DNA of 17,442 nucleotides from Planctomycetaceae bacterium (GCA_003509805.1 DOMV01000426.1:1-17442); one strand, 5' to 3'. Positions 1 through 8,739 are shown, numbered from the stretch's first letter. A program made the numbers and translations. Notes: generated from the sequence alone by a model not told the origin.

Positions 1-126
1 TCCCGCGTACAATCGCCTGCCGCCCGAACAAGCCGTTGATGTTATTATACAAACAGAAGTTAGGGGCGATTGAGTGCGACAGGCAGACTTGACCAAACAA
101 CCAATTTCATCGCGTTTCCAGTATAT
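1..126 (+). repeat. Dispersed non-coding repeat, copy 1
   Basis: This segment matches the reverse complement of 13371-13508 and, less closely, 12256-12415. Against the 13371-13508 copy I count 74 of 90 identical bases without gaps over positions 3-92. A second well-conserved block (TTTCATCGCGTTTCCAGTATA) ends near 126, after which the sequences become unrelated. The left end is cut by the window, so the full length is unknown. Between this repeat and the stop of the next gene at 225 I see no gene and no convincing terminator. Confidence 0.75.
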
Positions 127-224
127 TCCCGGCTGCCCGTTTTCCTATCGGAAAGAAGGATATCCACAAACAAAAATCCATTTTTTCCGTGGGACGATCA
201 AACCGGACGGTCTTTCCCGTCACA

Positions 225-1892
225 TCATGAGATGTGATGTGTAGAGTAATCGTTGACGACATCGACGATGAAATTCATCTCCGTTTCCAGTAAGGTGGGG
301 TTGAGCGGCAACGAAAACACTTCCTGGTGAATACGTTCCGAAATCGGGTACGAACGATCTTTCCACCCGGCATAAGCGTCCTGATGGTGCGGCGGAATCG
401 GATAATGGATGACCGTACCGACGCCGTGGGCCGCGAGGTGGCGTTGAAATTCATCGCGATGTGAAGTCCGAACGGCGAAAATATGCCACGTCGAGACGTT
501 TTCTTCCGGGACAACCGGCAGCACGATCGCGGGATTGACGATTTTCTCCAAATATCGTTGTGCAATTTTTTGTCGCGCGGCGTTCTGTTCGTCCAGAAAA
601 CGCAGTTTGACACGGAGGATCTCGTAGCGCTTTATGTACGTATCGTAATTGAATCCCGCCAAATTAATTAATGGTTTGCTCTTGACTTGATCGATGTTGT
701 TTTTCTCAAATTGAGTCCTGAATGAAACATATCCGGTGGAATTGTTTTTAAGGGAGCGGCTTATCATGTCACGCTCATTGACAACCCAAGAAAGCGTAAC
801 TACGGCAATGCCCAGCAGTACAATCCAGTTTGGTTTGCGATTCCATATACAGGCGAGTATCCAGCACTGACAGGCGATCGCGATAAGAAATATCAACGAA
901 CACGCCGCAAACATATACGACGGCACGACAAGCAATATCACCCAATCCCACCAACGATAACAACGAGTAAAAAGATTCAATAAGGAATATGTCAGCAGCG
1001 GTATCCCGGCAATCGTTATCCCCATTACTTCATAGAAACCGAAACAGGAAAATAAAAATGCGACCATAATACCGGTCATGCAGCTTCGGTCGTCTTTGAC
1101 GACATGCCGGGTCAATAATAAATACATCCCAACATAAGCAATGATATGAACAACGGAAAAATTTACGGCTAGCGCTGGAATCAAGCTGAAAATGTAGAAT
1201 AACAGAATTACAAAATTCGGTAGCGTACAATACGTGCTCCCGCACATTATGCTATCGAGAGGACGTCTTGCAAAAAGCATAAACACATTTTCGCTCTGAT
1301 TGACTTGCGATAAAATCAGCGACACACACCCGTCCAAAGTGTCGTGAAACCGATAATAGCCTGTTTCAGCCCTCATTATCATATAAGCACCGAACAGCGC
1401 AAAACCAATGATTGGCAAAGAGAACAGCAAGTAGGTGCATATACCGTTTCGGTAGAACGGCCAAACGAGGATCGTTCCCCATCGCCGCGGAATTTCCGGA
1501 TTGCTACGACAGGTTTTATAACCACAGAAAAGCAAAAACGGTACAAAAGGCAATGCGGCGATACAAAGGAAATTGCCTAAATGAAATAACAACAGAGGCA
1601 AACCGGAAAATTGAGCGTATGATTCCGGCAGGATTTGAACCATATCAAACCGGTGATTTCCCGCCGCACCGGGAAGGACATGAATGTCGACATTGGAATA
1701 TCCGGTCGCGTTTTCGATATAGCGTCGCCGATCCGTCGCCTTGCAATCGATTGAAACTTTTTTGGTCGGCAGGCCGTTTCCCGAAAAAATGAACTCATAA
1801 ATTACGCCGTCGGAAAGTTTCCGCTTCTCCGCGGTTTCGGCAGATTCAAGGCCGATTTTCCAACGAGGTTTTTCCGCCGAAGTGTCTTTCAA
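225..1892 (-). CDS. Mosaic ORF: DUF6044-like membrane protein joined to the C-terminal third of a DegT-type sugar aminotransferase
   Basis: This 555-residue frame is a composite. Residues 1-94 are soluble and unrecognised. Residues about 97-372 hold roughly eight hydrophobic segments. Within them, FHDTLDG (182-188) and IAYVGMYLLL (251-260) resemble the DUF6044 family of polytopic membrane proteins. From residue 425 (ILRVKLRFLDEQNAARQ) to the end it reads as the C-terminus of a DegT/DnrJ/EryC1/StrS aminotransferase, including VIHYPIPPHHQDAY (494-507). The aminotransferase lacks its N-terminal two thirds, including the PLP lysine, so it cannot be catalytic. The only start is a TTG overlapping the TGA of the upstream GH43 gene, with no Shine-Dalgarno. 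GC is about 32-37% in rows I counted inside the membrane part and 53-58% on both sides. It is probably a recombination remnant or an assembly chimera. DUF6044 and aminotransferase genes are both at home in surface-polysaccharide loci. Confidence 0.55.
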   Translation of the reverse strand: MKDTSAEKPRWKIGLESAETAEKRKLSDGVIYEFIFSGNGLPTKKVSIDCKATDRRRYIENATGYSNVDIHVLPGAAGNHRFDMVQILPESYAQFSGLPLLLFHLGNFLCIAALPFVPFLLFCGYKTCRSNPEIPRRWGTILVWPFYRNGICTYLLFSLPIIGFALFGAYMIMRAETGYYRFHDTLDGCVSLILSQVNQSENVFMLFARRPLDSIMCGSTYCTLPNFVILLFYIFSLIPALAVNFSVVHIIAYVGMYLLLTRHVVKDDRSCMTGIMVAFLFSCFGFYEVMGITIAGIPLLTYSLLNLFTRCYRWWDWVILLVVPSYMFAACSLIFLIAIACQCWILACIWNRKPNWIVLLGIAVVTLSWVVNERDMISRSLKNNSTGYVSFRTQFEKNNIDQVKSKPLINLAGFNYDTYIKRYEILRVKLRFLDEQNAARQKIAQRYLEKIVNPAIVLPVVPEENVSTWHIFAVRTSHRDEFQRHLAAHGVGTVIHYPIPPHHQDAYAGWKDRSYPISERIHQEVFSLPLNPTLLETEMNFIVDVVNDYSTHHIS

Positions 1893-3286
1893 GTGCAGGA
1901 TGTCGTACTGTGCTTTCCCTTTGAAAACGGGATGTAGCAGGAAACCGTGTTGTTTTTTTGCACGAACGCTATTCTCGCTCTTTCCGACTTTTCATTCACC
2001 GGAATGACGACGGGTGAACCGGAAAGGCCATTCTCCGTATGGTCGGCGACGGTTTTCCATTCGCCGCTCCCGGTTGAAATCTCCACTTTCGGATAATAAA
2101 CGCCGCCGGGATATTCGAATCGGATTTCCATCTCGCCGAGTTCGGTCCCGGGTGAGAACTCAGCCCCAATCCAGGCATTTCTATCATCTTCGGCGGGTTT
2201 CCATAACGTCGCAAAACTGTCGTCGGCCGCTTTTTCAATGGAAGTATCATCGGTGTTTTGCGAACTTGCCGTCCATGACGTCGGAGAAACTGTCGATCTT
2301 TTTTCCTCCTCGCCATTGGGAAAAACCTGCGTGTGTAAAGGAACGATCGTTTCGATTTCTTTTTTGCCGTCGTCAAACGTCAATTCGTTGATGCAAATTT
2401 GGCGATAAGCACTGTTCTTCTTGAACGGCAACCGATGGCGGTGATACAGAATATAGTATTTGTCGCGAAAAGAAAATATCGCGTGATGACCGGGCCCGTA
2501 TACGTTCAGCGCCTTGTTCGTTTTCAAAATCGGACCGTTATTCGCTTCAGTAAAAGGTCCGAAAGGATTGTCGCCGACCGCGTAACGGACTTCGTAGGTA
2601 TCATCGACGGTTTTTCCTTCGGAGTACGTCAGGTAATATTTGCCGTCATGCTTGAGCATGAAAGGACCTTCGAAATAATGCGACGGGGTCACCTCGACGG
2701 GCTTGGTTTTGAACGAGCGCATGTCGTCGTTCAATTCGGCGGCGAAGCAATGACCGTTGCTCCAATCCCAGCCCGAGCCCCAATACAGGTAAGCTTTTCC
2801 GTCGTCGTCGAGAAACGCTTCGGCGTCGATGACATGATAATATCTCGTTGTGTCGTGCGGAATCATCGGCTGATCGCCGAGCATGTTTTCCCAAGGGCCG
2901 AGCGGATGAGCGGCCTTTCCGCACCAGACTTCCGAACCGACGGAAACGTACATATAAAACGTGTCCCCTTTTTTAATCACCGAGGGAGCCCAAACCTTGG
3001 CGCCTTGCGATGTCTGCGACGTACAAGCCTTTTTTGTCGGCCAATTGAGCTTGTGAAAAGTCCAATTCTGAAAATCCTTCGAAACCCAACAGGCAAGGTA
3101 ATCGGCGCCCCACGGGTCGACGGTCGCATACATGTAGAACGTCCCCTCGTGTTCGACGATGGAAGGATCGGCGAAGTAACCGGGGATAATCGGGTTATGC
3201 AACGTCGTTTCGGAAAAGGCTTTTCGGGATTCTCCCAAGAATACCGACAGGACCAGCAAGGAAATAACCGTAAGATATCGTTTCAT
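1889..3286 (-). CDS. Secreted glycoside hydrolase family 43 with C-terminal discoidin-like domain
   Basis: This is a predicted alpha-L-arabinofuranosidase or beta-xylosidase type enzyme, 465 residues. The ATG at 3286 is chosen because it opens a clean signal peptide (MKRYLTVISLLVLSVFLG) with GGAG 11 bases upstream; the frame is open further upstream but without signal-like features. The five-bladed propeller covers about residues 28-325. The GH43 triad is visible: base Asp40 in YFADPS, Asp154 in VIDAEAF, and acid Glu206 in HYFEGPF; the conserved His near 267 lies in GPGHHAIF. Residues about 333-441 look like an F5/8 type C (CBM32-like) carbohydrate-binding domain. The last 20 residues after a run of seven A (plus-strand T, 1953-1959) read poorly as protein and may be frame-shifted. 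It follows the small secreted protein by 55 bases in one operon. Exact substrate is not determinable. Confidence 0.88.
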   Translation of the reverse strand: MKRYLTVISLLVLSVFLGESRKAFSETTLHNPIIPGYFADPSIVEHEGTFYMYATVDPWGADYLACWVSKDFQNWTFHKLNWPTKKACTSQTSQGAKVWAPSVIKKGDTFYMYVSVGSEVWCGKAAHPLGPWENMLGDQPMIPHDTTRYYHVIDAEAFLDDDGKAYLYWGSGWDWSNGHCFAAELNDDMRSFKTKPVEVTPSHYFEGPFMLKHDGKYYLTYSEGKTVDDTYEVRYAVGDNPFGPFTEANNGPILKTNKALNVYGPGHHAIFSFRDKYYILYHRHRLPFKKNSAYRQICINELTFDDGKKEIETIVPLHTQVFPNGEEEKRSTVSPTSWTASSQNTDDTSIEKAADDSFATLWKPAEDDRNAWIGAEFSPGTELGEMEIRFEYPGGVYYPKVEISTGSGEWKTVADHTENGLSGSPVVIPVNEKSERARIAFVQKNNTVSCYIPFSKGKHSTTSCT

Positions 3287-3341
3287 CGTGTTCGATGCTC
3301 CGTAAACAGGGGTGATCGGCAATGCCGGGAAATGCCTGCCG

Positions 3342-3977
3342 CTATTTCCGTTGAACGACCGTCGTTCGCGTGATTTTTCGTAACTGGCGTTCGACCGCTT
3401 CGATATCGAAATCATCGTGAAGAATCTTTTCCGCCGTGAAGCAATCGCCTTCGCCGGTCCGTAGAACATGAATATATTTTCCGCGACTGTACACTACGAA
3501 CAGTTTTCGATGCCTGCTCGACGGAGGATCGCCTAAATTCCCGCCGGTTGCATCCAAACCGTCCTGGAGAACAAGCGCCCGTAAAACACGTTCCCGGACA
3601 TCGATGAACTTGCCGTCCCCTCCCCAAAAAGCGGCGAGTATCGTAAAGTCTTCTTCCGGGCTCAGCGTCGTGTAATAGGCCGGTTGCCCGTCGTGGAAAC
3701 GGAGAGTTTTCGTCTCCTTGTTTTTGAGCGAGATGTCGATAAGGACGTGTTTATTTTTGCCCGGTGCGGGATCTCTGCCGATTTCACGATAACCGACGTC
3801 AAAATAAAAGAAAACTTTGTGCAGCAAAGCCTTTTCACGAAAAATATCCGTAACGTCCTCTCGATTGTTATCGTCGCCGTAAGTGACCTTGACGACCCTA
3901 AAGTCCTGCCCTCGCGATTCCGATACGAAATAAAACGGAACGAAAACAAAAGCGATCAAAAAAAGTTGCCTGTACAT
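3342..3977 (-). CDS. Small secreted protein with two tandem beta domains, function unknown
   Basis: The 211-residue product has a signal peptide (residues 1-23, ending SRGQ). The rest shows an internal repeat. Unit one begins VVKVTYGDD (28-36), continues DVTD (41-44) and GRDPAPG (67-73). Unit two begins TILAAFWGGDG (112-122), continues DVRER (126-130), GDPPS (149-153) and KLFVVYSRG (158-166). The order (YG/WG turn, DVT, GDPxPG, hydrophobic strand) recalls a beta-sandwich module, often annotated DUF3395-like, that I associate with planctomycete proteins; this resemblance is from memory. The start is supported by a GGAG/GAGG stretch 10-13 bases upstream, inside the end of the lyase-like gene, whose stop lies 2 bases before the ATG, so the two are probably translationally coupled. 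The location suggests a glycan-binding or accessory role, which is inference. Confidence 0.7.
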   Translation of the reverse strand: MYRQLFLIAFVFVPFYFVSESRGQDFRVVKVTYGDDNNREDVTDIFREKALLHKVFFYFDVGYREIGRDPAPGKNKHVLIDISLKNKETKTLRFHDGQPAYYTTLSPEEDFTILAAFWGGDGKFIDVRERVLRALVLQDGLDATGGNLGDPPSSRHRKLFVVYSRGKYIHVLRTGEGDCFTAEKILHDDFDIEAVERQLRKITRTTVVQRK

Positions 3978-3979
3978 GG

Positions 3980-6940
3980 TTAAGGTTCCTCTCCTTTCGC
4001 AAGAGCCTGGATTTCCTCGGGGGTTGCCGCACCGTTGTAGAGACGCATTTCGTCGTAGGCAAAACGTGACATACCGGTCAGATAACTCTCACCTTCCAGG
4101 CCGATCGTCTTCGTCACGTCGGTTTCAAGAATCATCGCCTTTTCCTTGACACCGCGAACATGTTTCGGTTCGAGTCGCTTGCCGTCGATGTAAAGGAGAG
4201 CCTCCTCCTTGTCGGGATCGAAGGTCACGGCAACGTGAACCCAACGGTCGGTCGGAAAGAAATCGTTTCGATTTCCACGAACGGTTAATTCGTAAGGCCG
4301 ATCGGATTCCACGGCAGCGCCCACGGAGAACTCCAACGGCGCATCGTCCCTCGTCAACAGATGCCAACCGTTGTCGCCGACGAAACCGCGAGCCCAAAAG
4401 ATGACTTGCGTCCCATAAAAGTTCTCCGGTGCCTTGAGCCAACAGGAAAAGGTCATTTTCCGAGGCTGGAGCTTTCGGGAACGTCCCAGCTCCAGGTAAG
4501 AATCCCCTTTCAACTGCAAAGCCTGCCCGGTCTTTCCGAGAATGAACTCGGCGTAATCGGGCGAAACAGGCCGATACTCGAAAGTTTTCAACGTGACTTC
4601 GTTTTCCAAAACCGCTCCGGCCTCTTCGTGGAGAGTGCCATCGAATTTCATCTCGAAGATTGGCTTGAGATTTTTGATGCAGATCGGCGAGAGCGATTTC
4701 GTTGCCGTTCGGATTTCCTCGACGGTATCGGCAAAATCGTCGGCCATTTTCGGTCGCTTCAAAACGGCGAGCATCCGCTTGACCGTCGCTTGGTACGCCT
4801 TGAGACTTTCCGGCGTGTACCGAGCCTGCTTTTTATAATCGTTCGCAAAACGACGCGCGAATTCTCCGGGGACGTCAAACATACGCCATTCATATTGGCG
4901 TTTCACGATTCTGTCGCCGAAAGTCGCCGTCAACGTGATGATGTGCGGGTCGGCGACGTTTCGCTTTTGCGGCGTCCAACGGATCGTTCCGTCGTTTCCG
5001 ACCGTCGCCGTCTCGGGAAGTCCCTCGAAAGAAAACGCGGCGCGATCTTTGTCCGCCGGAAAAGCGATGCGATATTCCGTTCCCGTATGAAAGTAATGTC
5101 GATCCACCTGGTCGAAATCGCGTTCTCGTACGACTTTCGGGTGTGTTTCCACGGATAGTATGCGCAGGGCCTGCTCGCCCGGCGCGAAATCGAGCGTGCC
5201 CAAATCGACTTGGGTCGCCCCACCTTGCAAGGTATAAATCGCCGTGTTGCTGCGGTGACAGGCCGTCGGAAGAACAAAGTCGAACTGTTTCCAATCACCG
5301 CCGGTGTCGGGGAGAAAAAGCGTACGAAGCGGGCGTTGTGCCAGAGTACGCGCCAATTCCAAACGGCACGATCCGTTGCTCCGGTACTTTAGGGAAACGA
5401 TGCCGGTTCGCGGGAATCCCTGCCGTGGGACGGCAAAAGACGCCCCGTCGCCGGTGGCGTCCGCCCGGACGAAAGGAAAGCCGTCCTCTTCGAGAATAGC
5501 GACTTTACCATGACGGACGGAGCCGATCGCGGCAAGCGTCCGGACCGTTTCCGAAGGATGCGAAGGAAAGACTTTCGCAACGGGCGGATCGTCGAGAGCG
5601 GCCTCCGGAGTGAACAAGAGCGTGGCATTGCCGAAGAAATCCTGCGAATCATTCTCGGGCAAGCGGGTCTCGTAAGCCTGCGCGACGTATTGGAACCGTT
5701 CGTCGTTACGGTCCCATGTCTTTTCGTAGCGATAATGATTGTAGAGAATGCCCGAATAGGAATCGATCCGCCCCCGGTCGTTTTCATAGGCGATTTTTTG
5801 AAAATACACGTTGTCCTTGATTCTGACCCGGCAAGGAACGTAGGTCACGTCGATCCCGTAATTGTATCGGGCAATGTAATCGGTTCCGGCAAGGAGGCGG
5901 TCATCGAGAAATTGAAATGGATCGACCGCGTTCGAAGACCGACTGACTTCACCCGTTTCAGGATCGACGCGGGTTCCTTGCGAATGAATGATCCGAACGC
6001 AAGTCGACAAGGCGCCGACGTTGCCCCAGGCATGTCCCAAGTCGCGTCCCGATTCGACAAGCTGGAGGTTGGGCGGATCGATTTTCCGTCCGCTGAACGG
6101 ATGTTCCGTGATTTCGCGTATCTGGTATTTGAGCGATCCGTTGGCTCCGCCGTGGTCGCCGAGTTTGTTGACCATGATTCGTTCCACGCCGACGGCATAC
6201 CACTCTTTGTCGTCGAGAAAGATCGCGGCGGACAGCGTCGCCTGGTTGGCGATCGTATGCTGGTTCATCCAGAGCCACGTCCGATCGAAGAATCCTCGCG
6301 TCATCCCGATGATCCGCTTTAAGTCCGCCGTGTCCTCTTCCGTCCAGCGGGATTCTTCGGTTTGTCCTTGCGTGTAGCGTAATACTTCCGCCGTGAAACA
6401 GAATTTCCAGATGATGCATCCCCAATGAATGCCCTCGTCCCAATGCGTGATGCAGGACTTCAAATGACGATATTGGCGAAGGACTTCCAAGGCTCGCAAC
6501 CTGTACCGCTCATCACCCGTAACGTACCACATGATGATCTGGCGGAAGGCGACGTCGGCGTCGCGCCGAACGGCACGGGCATGCGGATCGCCCGGCGGTC
6601 CCCAGGGTATTTCCGCAACACCGGTATAGTGCATCGCGGCGTTGATGTGCGTCCGACCGTTTTTACGGAAGGCTCGAAACGCGCCGAGCCAGGGTTCATT
6701 CCCCGCACGCACGTGCTTTTGCATCGTGTCCAGATACACTTTCGTCATTCCGACGCCGGGATGCGTGAAACCGGATTCCGGATGGACAAACGCCTCGACC
6801 GACGGTTGGAAGCCGGTAATTCCCAGTTCTTGCCAATGCGAACGGTTTTCCGCTTGGAGATCAACCCCGAGAAACGCAAGTATGCCCAAGGCGATCGCCG
6901 GGCAAACAACGTCTTTCTTGCACCGTTTAAGGAGTATCAT
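3980..6940 (-). CDS. Large secreted alginate-lyase-like multidomain polysaccharide-degrading protein
   Basis: The product is 986 residues. The ATG at 6940 is chosen because it opens a lipophilic signal sequence (KRCKK followed by VVCPAIALGILAFLG, cleavage near A30); the open frame upstream of it overlaps the preceding gene and is not signal-like. Residues about 45-420 resemble the alpha/alpha-toroid alginate lyase family: HPGVGMTKVYLDTM near the N-terminus, a helical VAFRQIIMWYVTGDERY stretch, then N226-Q-H228 as the likely catalytic Asn/His pair and ESGRDLGHAW around H303. Residues about 617-690 look like a putative Ig-like (He_PIG) module, 695-750 like a FIVAR helical repeat (ARYTPESLKAYQ), and 760-980 like a LamG/concanavalin domain (RWVHVAVTFDPD at 899-910). 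It overlaps the upstream GH43 gene by 14 bases and has no clear Shine-Dalgarno, suggesting coupling. The substrate is probably a uronate-containing glycan, but could equally be another polysaccharide. Confidence 0.82.
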   Translation of the reverse strand: MILLKRCKKDVVCPAIALGILAFLGVDLQAENRSHWQELGITGFQPSVEAFVHPESGFTHPGVGMTKVYLDTMQKHVRAGNEPWLGAFRAFRKNGRTHINAAMHYTGVAEIPWGPPGDPHARAVRRDADVAFRQIIMWYVTGDERYRLRALEVLRQYRHLKSCITHWDEGIHWGCIIWKFCFTAEVLRYTQGQTEESRWTEEDTADLKRIIGMTRGFFDRTWLWMNQHTIANQATLSAAIFLDDKEWYAVGVERIMVNKLGDHGGANGSLKYQIREITEHPFSGRKIDPPNLQLVESGRDLGHAWGNVGALSTCVRIIHSQGTRVDPETGEVSRSSNAVDPFQFLDDRLLAGTDYIARYNYGIDVTYVPCRVRIKDNVYFQKIAYENDRGRIDSYSGILYNHYRYEKTWDRNDERFQYVAQAYETRLPENDSQDFFGNATLLFTPEAALDDPPVAKVFPSHPSETVRTLAAIGSVRHGKVAILEEDGFPFVRADATGDGASFAVPRQGFPRTGIVSLKYRSNGSCRLELARTLAQRPLRTLFLPDTGGDWKQFDFVLPTACHRSNTAIYTLQGGATQVDLGTLDFAPGEQALRILSVETHPKVVRERDFDQVDRHYFHTGTEYRIAFPADKDRAAFSFEGLPETATVGNDGTIRWTPQKRNVADPHIITLTATFGDRIVKRQYEWRMFDVPGEFARRFANDYKKQARYTPESLKAYQATVKRMLAVLKRPKMADDFADTVEEIRTATKSLSPICIKNLKPIFEMKFDGTLHEEAGAVLENEVTLKTFEYRPVSPDYAEFILGKTGQALQLKGDSYLELGRSRKLQPRKMTFSCWLKAPENFYGTQVIFWARGFVGDNGWHLLTRDDAPLEFSVGAAVESDRPYELTVRGNRNDFFPTDRWVHVAVTFDPDKEEALLYIDGKRLEPKHVRGVKEKAMILETDVTKTIGLEGESYLTGMSRFAYDEMRLYNGAATPEEIQALAKGEEP

Positions 6941-8528
6941 CGGTTTTATAGCGGTAGATAAAGTCATCGACATCAATCCATCCCGATTCGGTTTTGTTAT
7001 TGAAACAATAGATACCGATGCGGTCGCCCCTGTAACGGCCCCAGCCGAGTCGGCAGGTTTTGCCGAAGGGCTTGAAATCCTTGCCGTCCGTGCTAAAGAA
7101 AAAATCGGCTTTTCCGTCAAGGCCCCAAACCGACCGGAGCCAAATGAGATGATCGGTCCATTCGGAACCGGTCACCCGCTCTTCACCCGATTGGAATTCG
7201 AGCCGACGTTTTCCATCGTTTTGGCAAACGCCCATCATGGCGAACGACCCGGCATAATGGCACAGTCCCGCTCGTTGACCATCGGCCATGCCGGCAAGAT
7301 CGATCCTGACAATGACTTCATTGCGTGCAGTACCGAAGCATCGTTGCGTCAATGTGTTGCCCGCCTTGAACAGATCGTCGTTTTGGAGAGGGCGAAACGC
7401 CTTGAGTCGCAGATGGCCGGGACGATCCGTGAGCGACCACATTTCGTTTCGCGGTTGATGATTCCACTCCCATTGAGGGCCGAGCGAGAGCTTGTCGAAG
7501 TCGTCGGACGATTGCGGGGTTTGAATCGGATAACAGTTGGACGGTTTTGCAGCTTGCCAGACCATCGTGCCGATTTTGTCTTTGTCCGGTTCTCCGATAA
7601 TCGGCCAGCCGTCGATCCAATGGATCGGCAGCAAACTGGCAATCCGCCCCGCCCAGTAACCGGAACCGTGATGCGTCAGAAAGTACCATTTCCCATCGGG
7701 GCCTTCGACGATCCCGCCTTGATTCGGTTCGTTGAAATGACGTTGCGTTCGGCTTAACTGTTTTTTCTCCGTATAGGGGCCGGCAATGGACGACGCCCGC
7801 TGCATCATGACATAACGACCGTCGGAAACCTCGCTGTAAAAATGGTAATATGTTCCGTTGAATTTGTACAACTTGTTCGCCTCCCGCCCGGCGCCTTCAT
7901 TGACCAGGACTTTGGAGTCCTCGATCAAGTTTTTCCCGTCCGGTGTCATGCGATACAGGTAAGTTTTATAACCTGCCGCGAAATGCGTCGCGACGAAATA
8001 AGCCCGGCCGTCATCGTCGAAAAACGGGCAACAATCATCCCAGCCCCGTTCGGCTTTCATGCAGTGCAGCGGCTCCCACGGCCCCGCCGGATCGCTTGCC
8101 GTCGTCATGAACAATCCCTCGTCGGGCGTACCGAAATAGAGATAATACTTTTCATTGTGATAACGAATCGCCCCGGCCCAGATTCCGCGACCATAACGGT
8201 TCATGCGATCCCAGTTCAGCTCCTTGCCGATTTGCGTTACGTCGGAAACGGCATGACCCTTAATCGTCCAATTGACGAGGTCTTTCGAGTGCAGGACAAT
8301 CATGCCGGGCGAGTACTGGAACGTCGACGAAACGGCATAAAAATCATCACCGACGCGAATGCAATCGATGTCGCTGTAATCCGACGGCAGAACGGGATTC
8401 CGGTAGGTTCCATCCCCCTGGTCGCCCCAGTGCGACCATTCCCCCCATTTCGGCGGGTCTTGCGCAAACGTAAGGGCGCCGGTCAAGACAAACAGGATGA
8501 AAACGGCAAGCGGATATTTTTGTCGCAT
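6927..8528 (-). CDS. Secreted GH43 glycosidase with C-terminal concanavalin-like domain, first gene of degradation operon
   Basis: The 533-residue protein resembles beta-xylosidase/arabinofuranosidase subfamilies of GH43. I prefer the ATG at 8528 (MRQKYPLAVFILFVLTG, cleavage after FAQ at 23) because GGAG lies 12 bases upstream; an in-frame ATG six codons earlier (8546) is the alternative. The propeller spans about 40-330, opening with RNPVLPSDYSDIDC. Asp53 is the likely base, Asp164 or Asp165 (WDDCCPFFDDDG) the pKa modulator and Glu216 (GREANKLYK) the acid. Residues about 341-527 form a beta-sandwich like the DUF1349/GH43 C-terminal domain that shapes the active site in xylosidases. It heads the leftward operon with the lyase-like gene overlapping its 3' end. 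I could not identify a convincing promoter in the 211 bases upstream. Confidence 0.9.
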   Translation of the reverse strand: MRQKYPLAVFILFVLTGALTFAQDPPKWGEWSHWGDQGDGTYRNPVLPSDYSDIDCIRVGDDFYAVSSTFQYSPGMIVLHSKDLVNWTIKGHAVSDVTQIGKELNWDRMNRYGRGIWAGAIRYHNEKYYLYFGTPDEGLFMTTASDPAGPWEPLHCMKAERGWDDCCPFFDDDGRAYFVATHFAAGYKTYLYRMTPDGKNLIEDSKVLVNEGAGREANKLYKFNGTYYHFYSEVSDGRYVMMQRASSIAGPYTEKKQLSRTQRHFNEPNQGGIVEGPDGKWYFLTHHGSGYWAGRIASLLPIHWIDGWPIIGEPDKDKIGTMVWQAAKPSNCYPIQTPQSSDDFDKLSLGPQWEWNHQPRNEMWSLTDRPGHLRLKAFRPLQNDDLFKAGNTLTQRCFGTARNEVIVRIDLAGMADGQRAGLCHYAGSFAMMGVCQNDGKRRLEFQSGEERVTGSEWTDHLIWLRSVWGLDGKADFFFSTDGKDFKPFGKTCRLGWGRYRGDRIGIYCFNNKTESGWIDVDDFIYRYKTDDTP

Positions 8529-8645
8529 GTTTTCCGCGCTCTCCATTCCGTACTGAAAATCGTTGAAATTTCTCGAAGCCGACTATTCGGGAGCCTGCCC
8601 TCGAAAAACGCTACCGCCCGACAGACCGCCTGAAAGGTAAACGGG

Positions 8646-8666
8646 GGTTGAAGGAAAATTTCAACC
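8646..8666. other. Inverted repeat upstream of GH43 operon
   Basis: GGTTGAA and TTCAACC form a perfect 7-base stem with a 7-base loop. It lies between the lipoprotein stop and the GH43 start. There is no U-tract on either strand, so it is not a good intrinsic terminator; an operator or weak RNA hairpin is possible. Confidence 0.3.
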
Positions 8667-8739
8667 GGCTTCGGTATAAAGGTCGTAAATCAATATCTTG
8701 CGATTGTTTTCGAACTGTTCGCCGGACCGCGGAGTGCCG

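Noticed and set aside
4361..5158. Long plus-strand open frame opposite the lyase-like gene.
   Set aside because: It is antisense to a clear enzyme gene, Arg-rich, without family motifs; it is a product of codon bias. The same applies to plus-strand frames at 2399-3373, 6642-7757 and 7842-8633.
8461..8466. TGCGCA inside the GH43 signal-peptide coding region, and similar hits at 5158 and 9400.
   Set aside because: They are single sites in coding DNA without a partner at 22 bases or an adjacent promoter, so I treat them as chance.
8646..8666. Hairpin as a terminator of the lipoprotein transcript.
   Set aside because: A good 7-base stem but no U-tract in either direction and about 75 bases past the stop codon.
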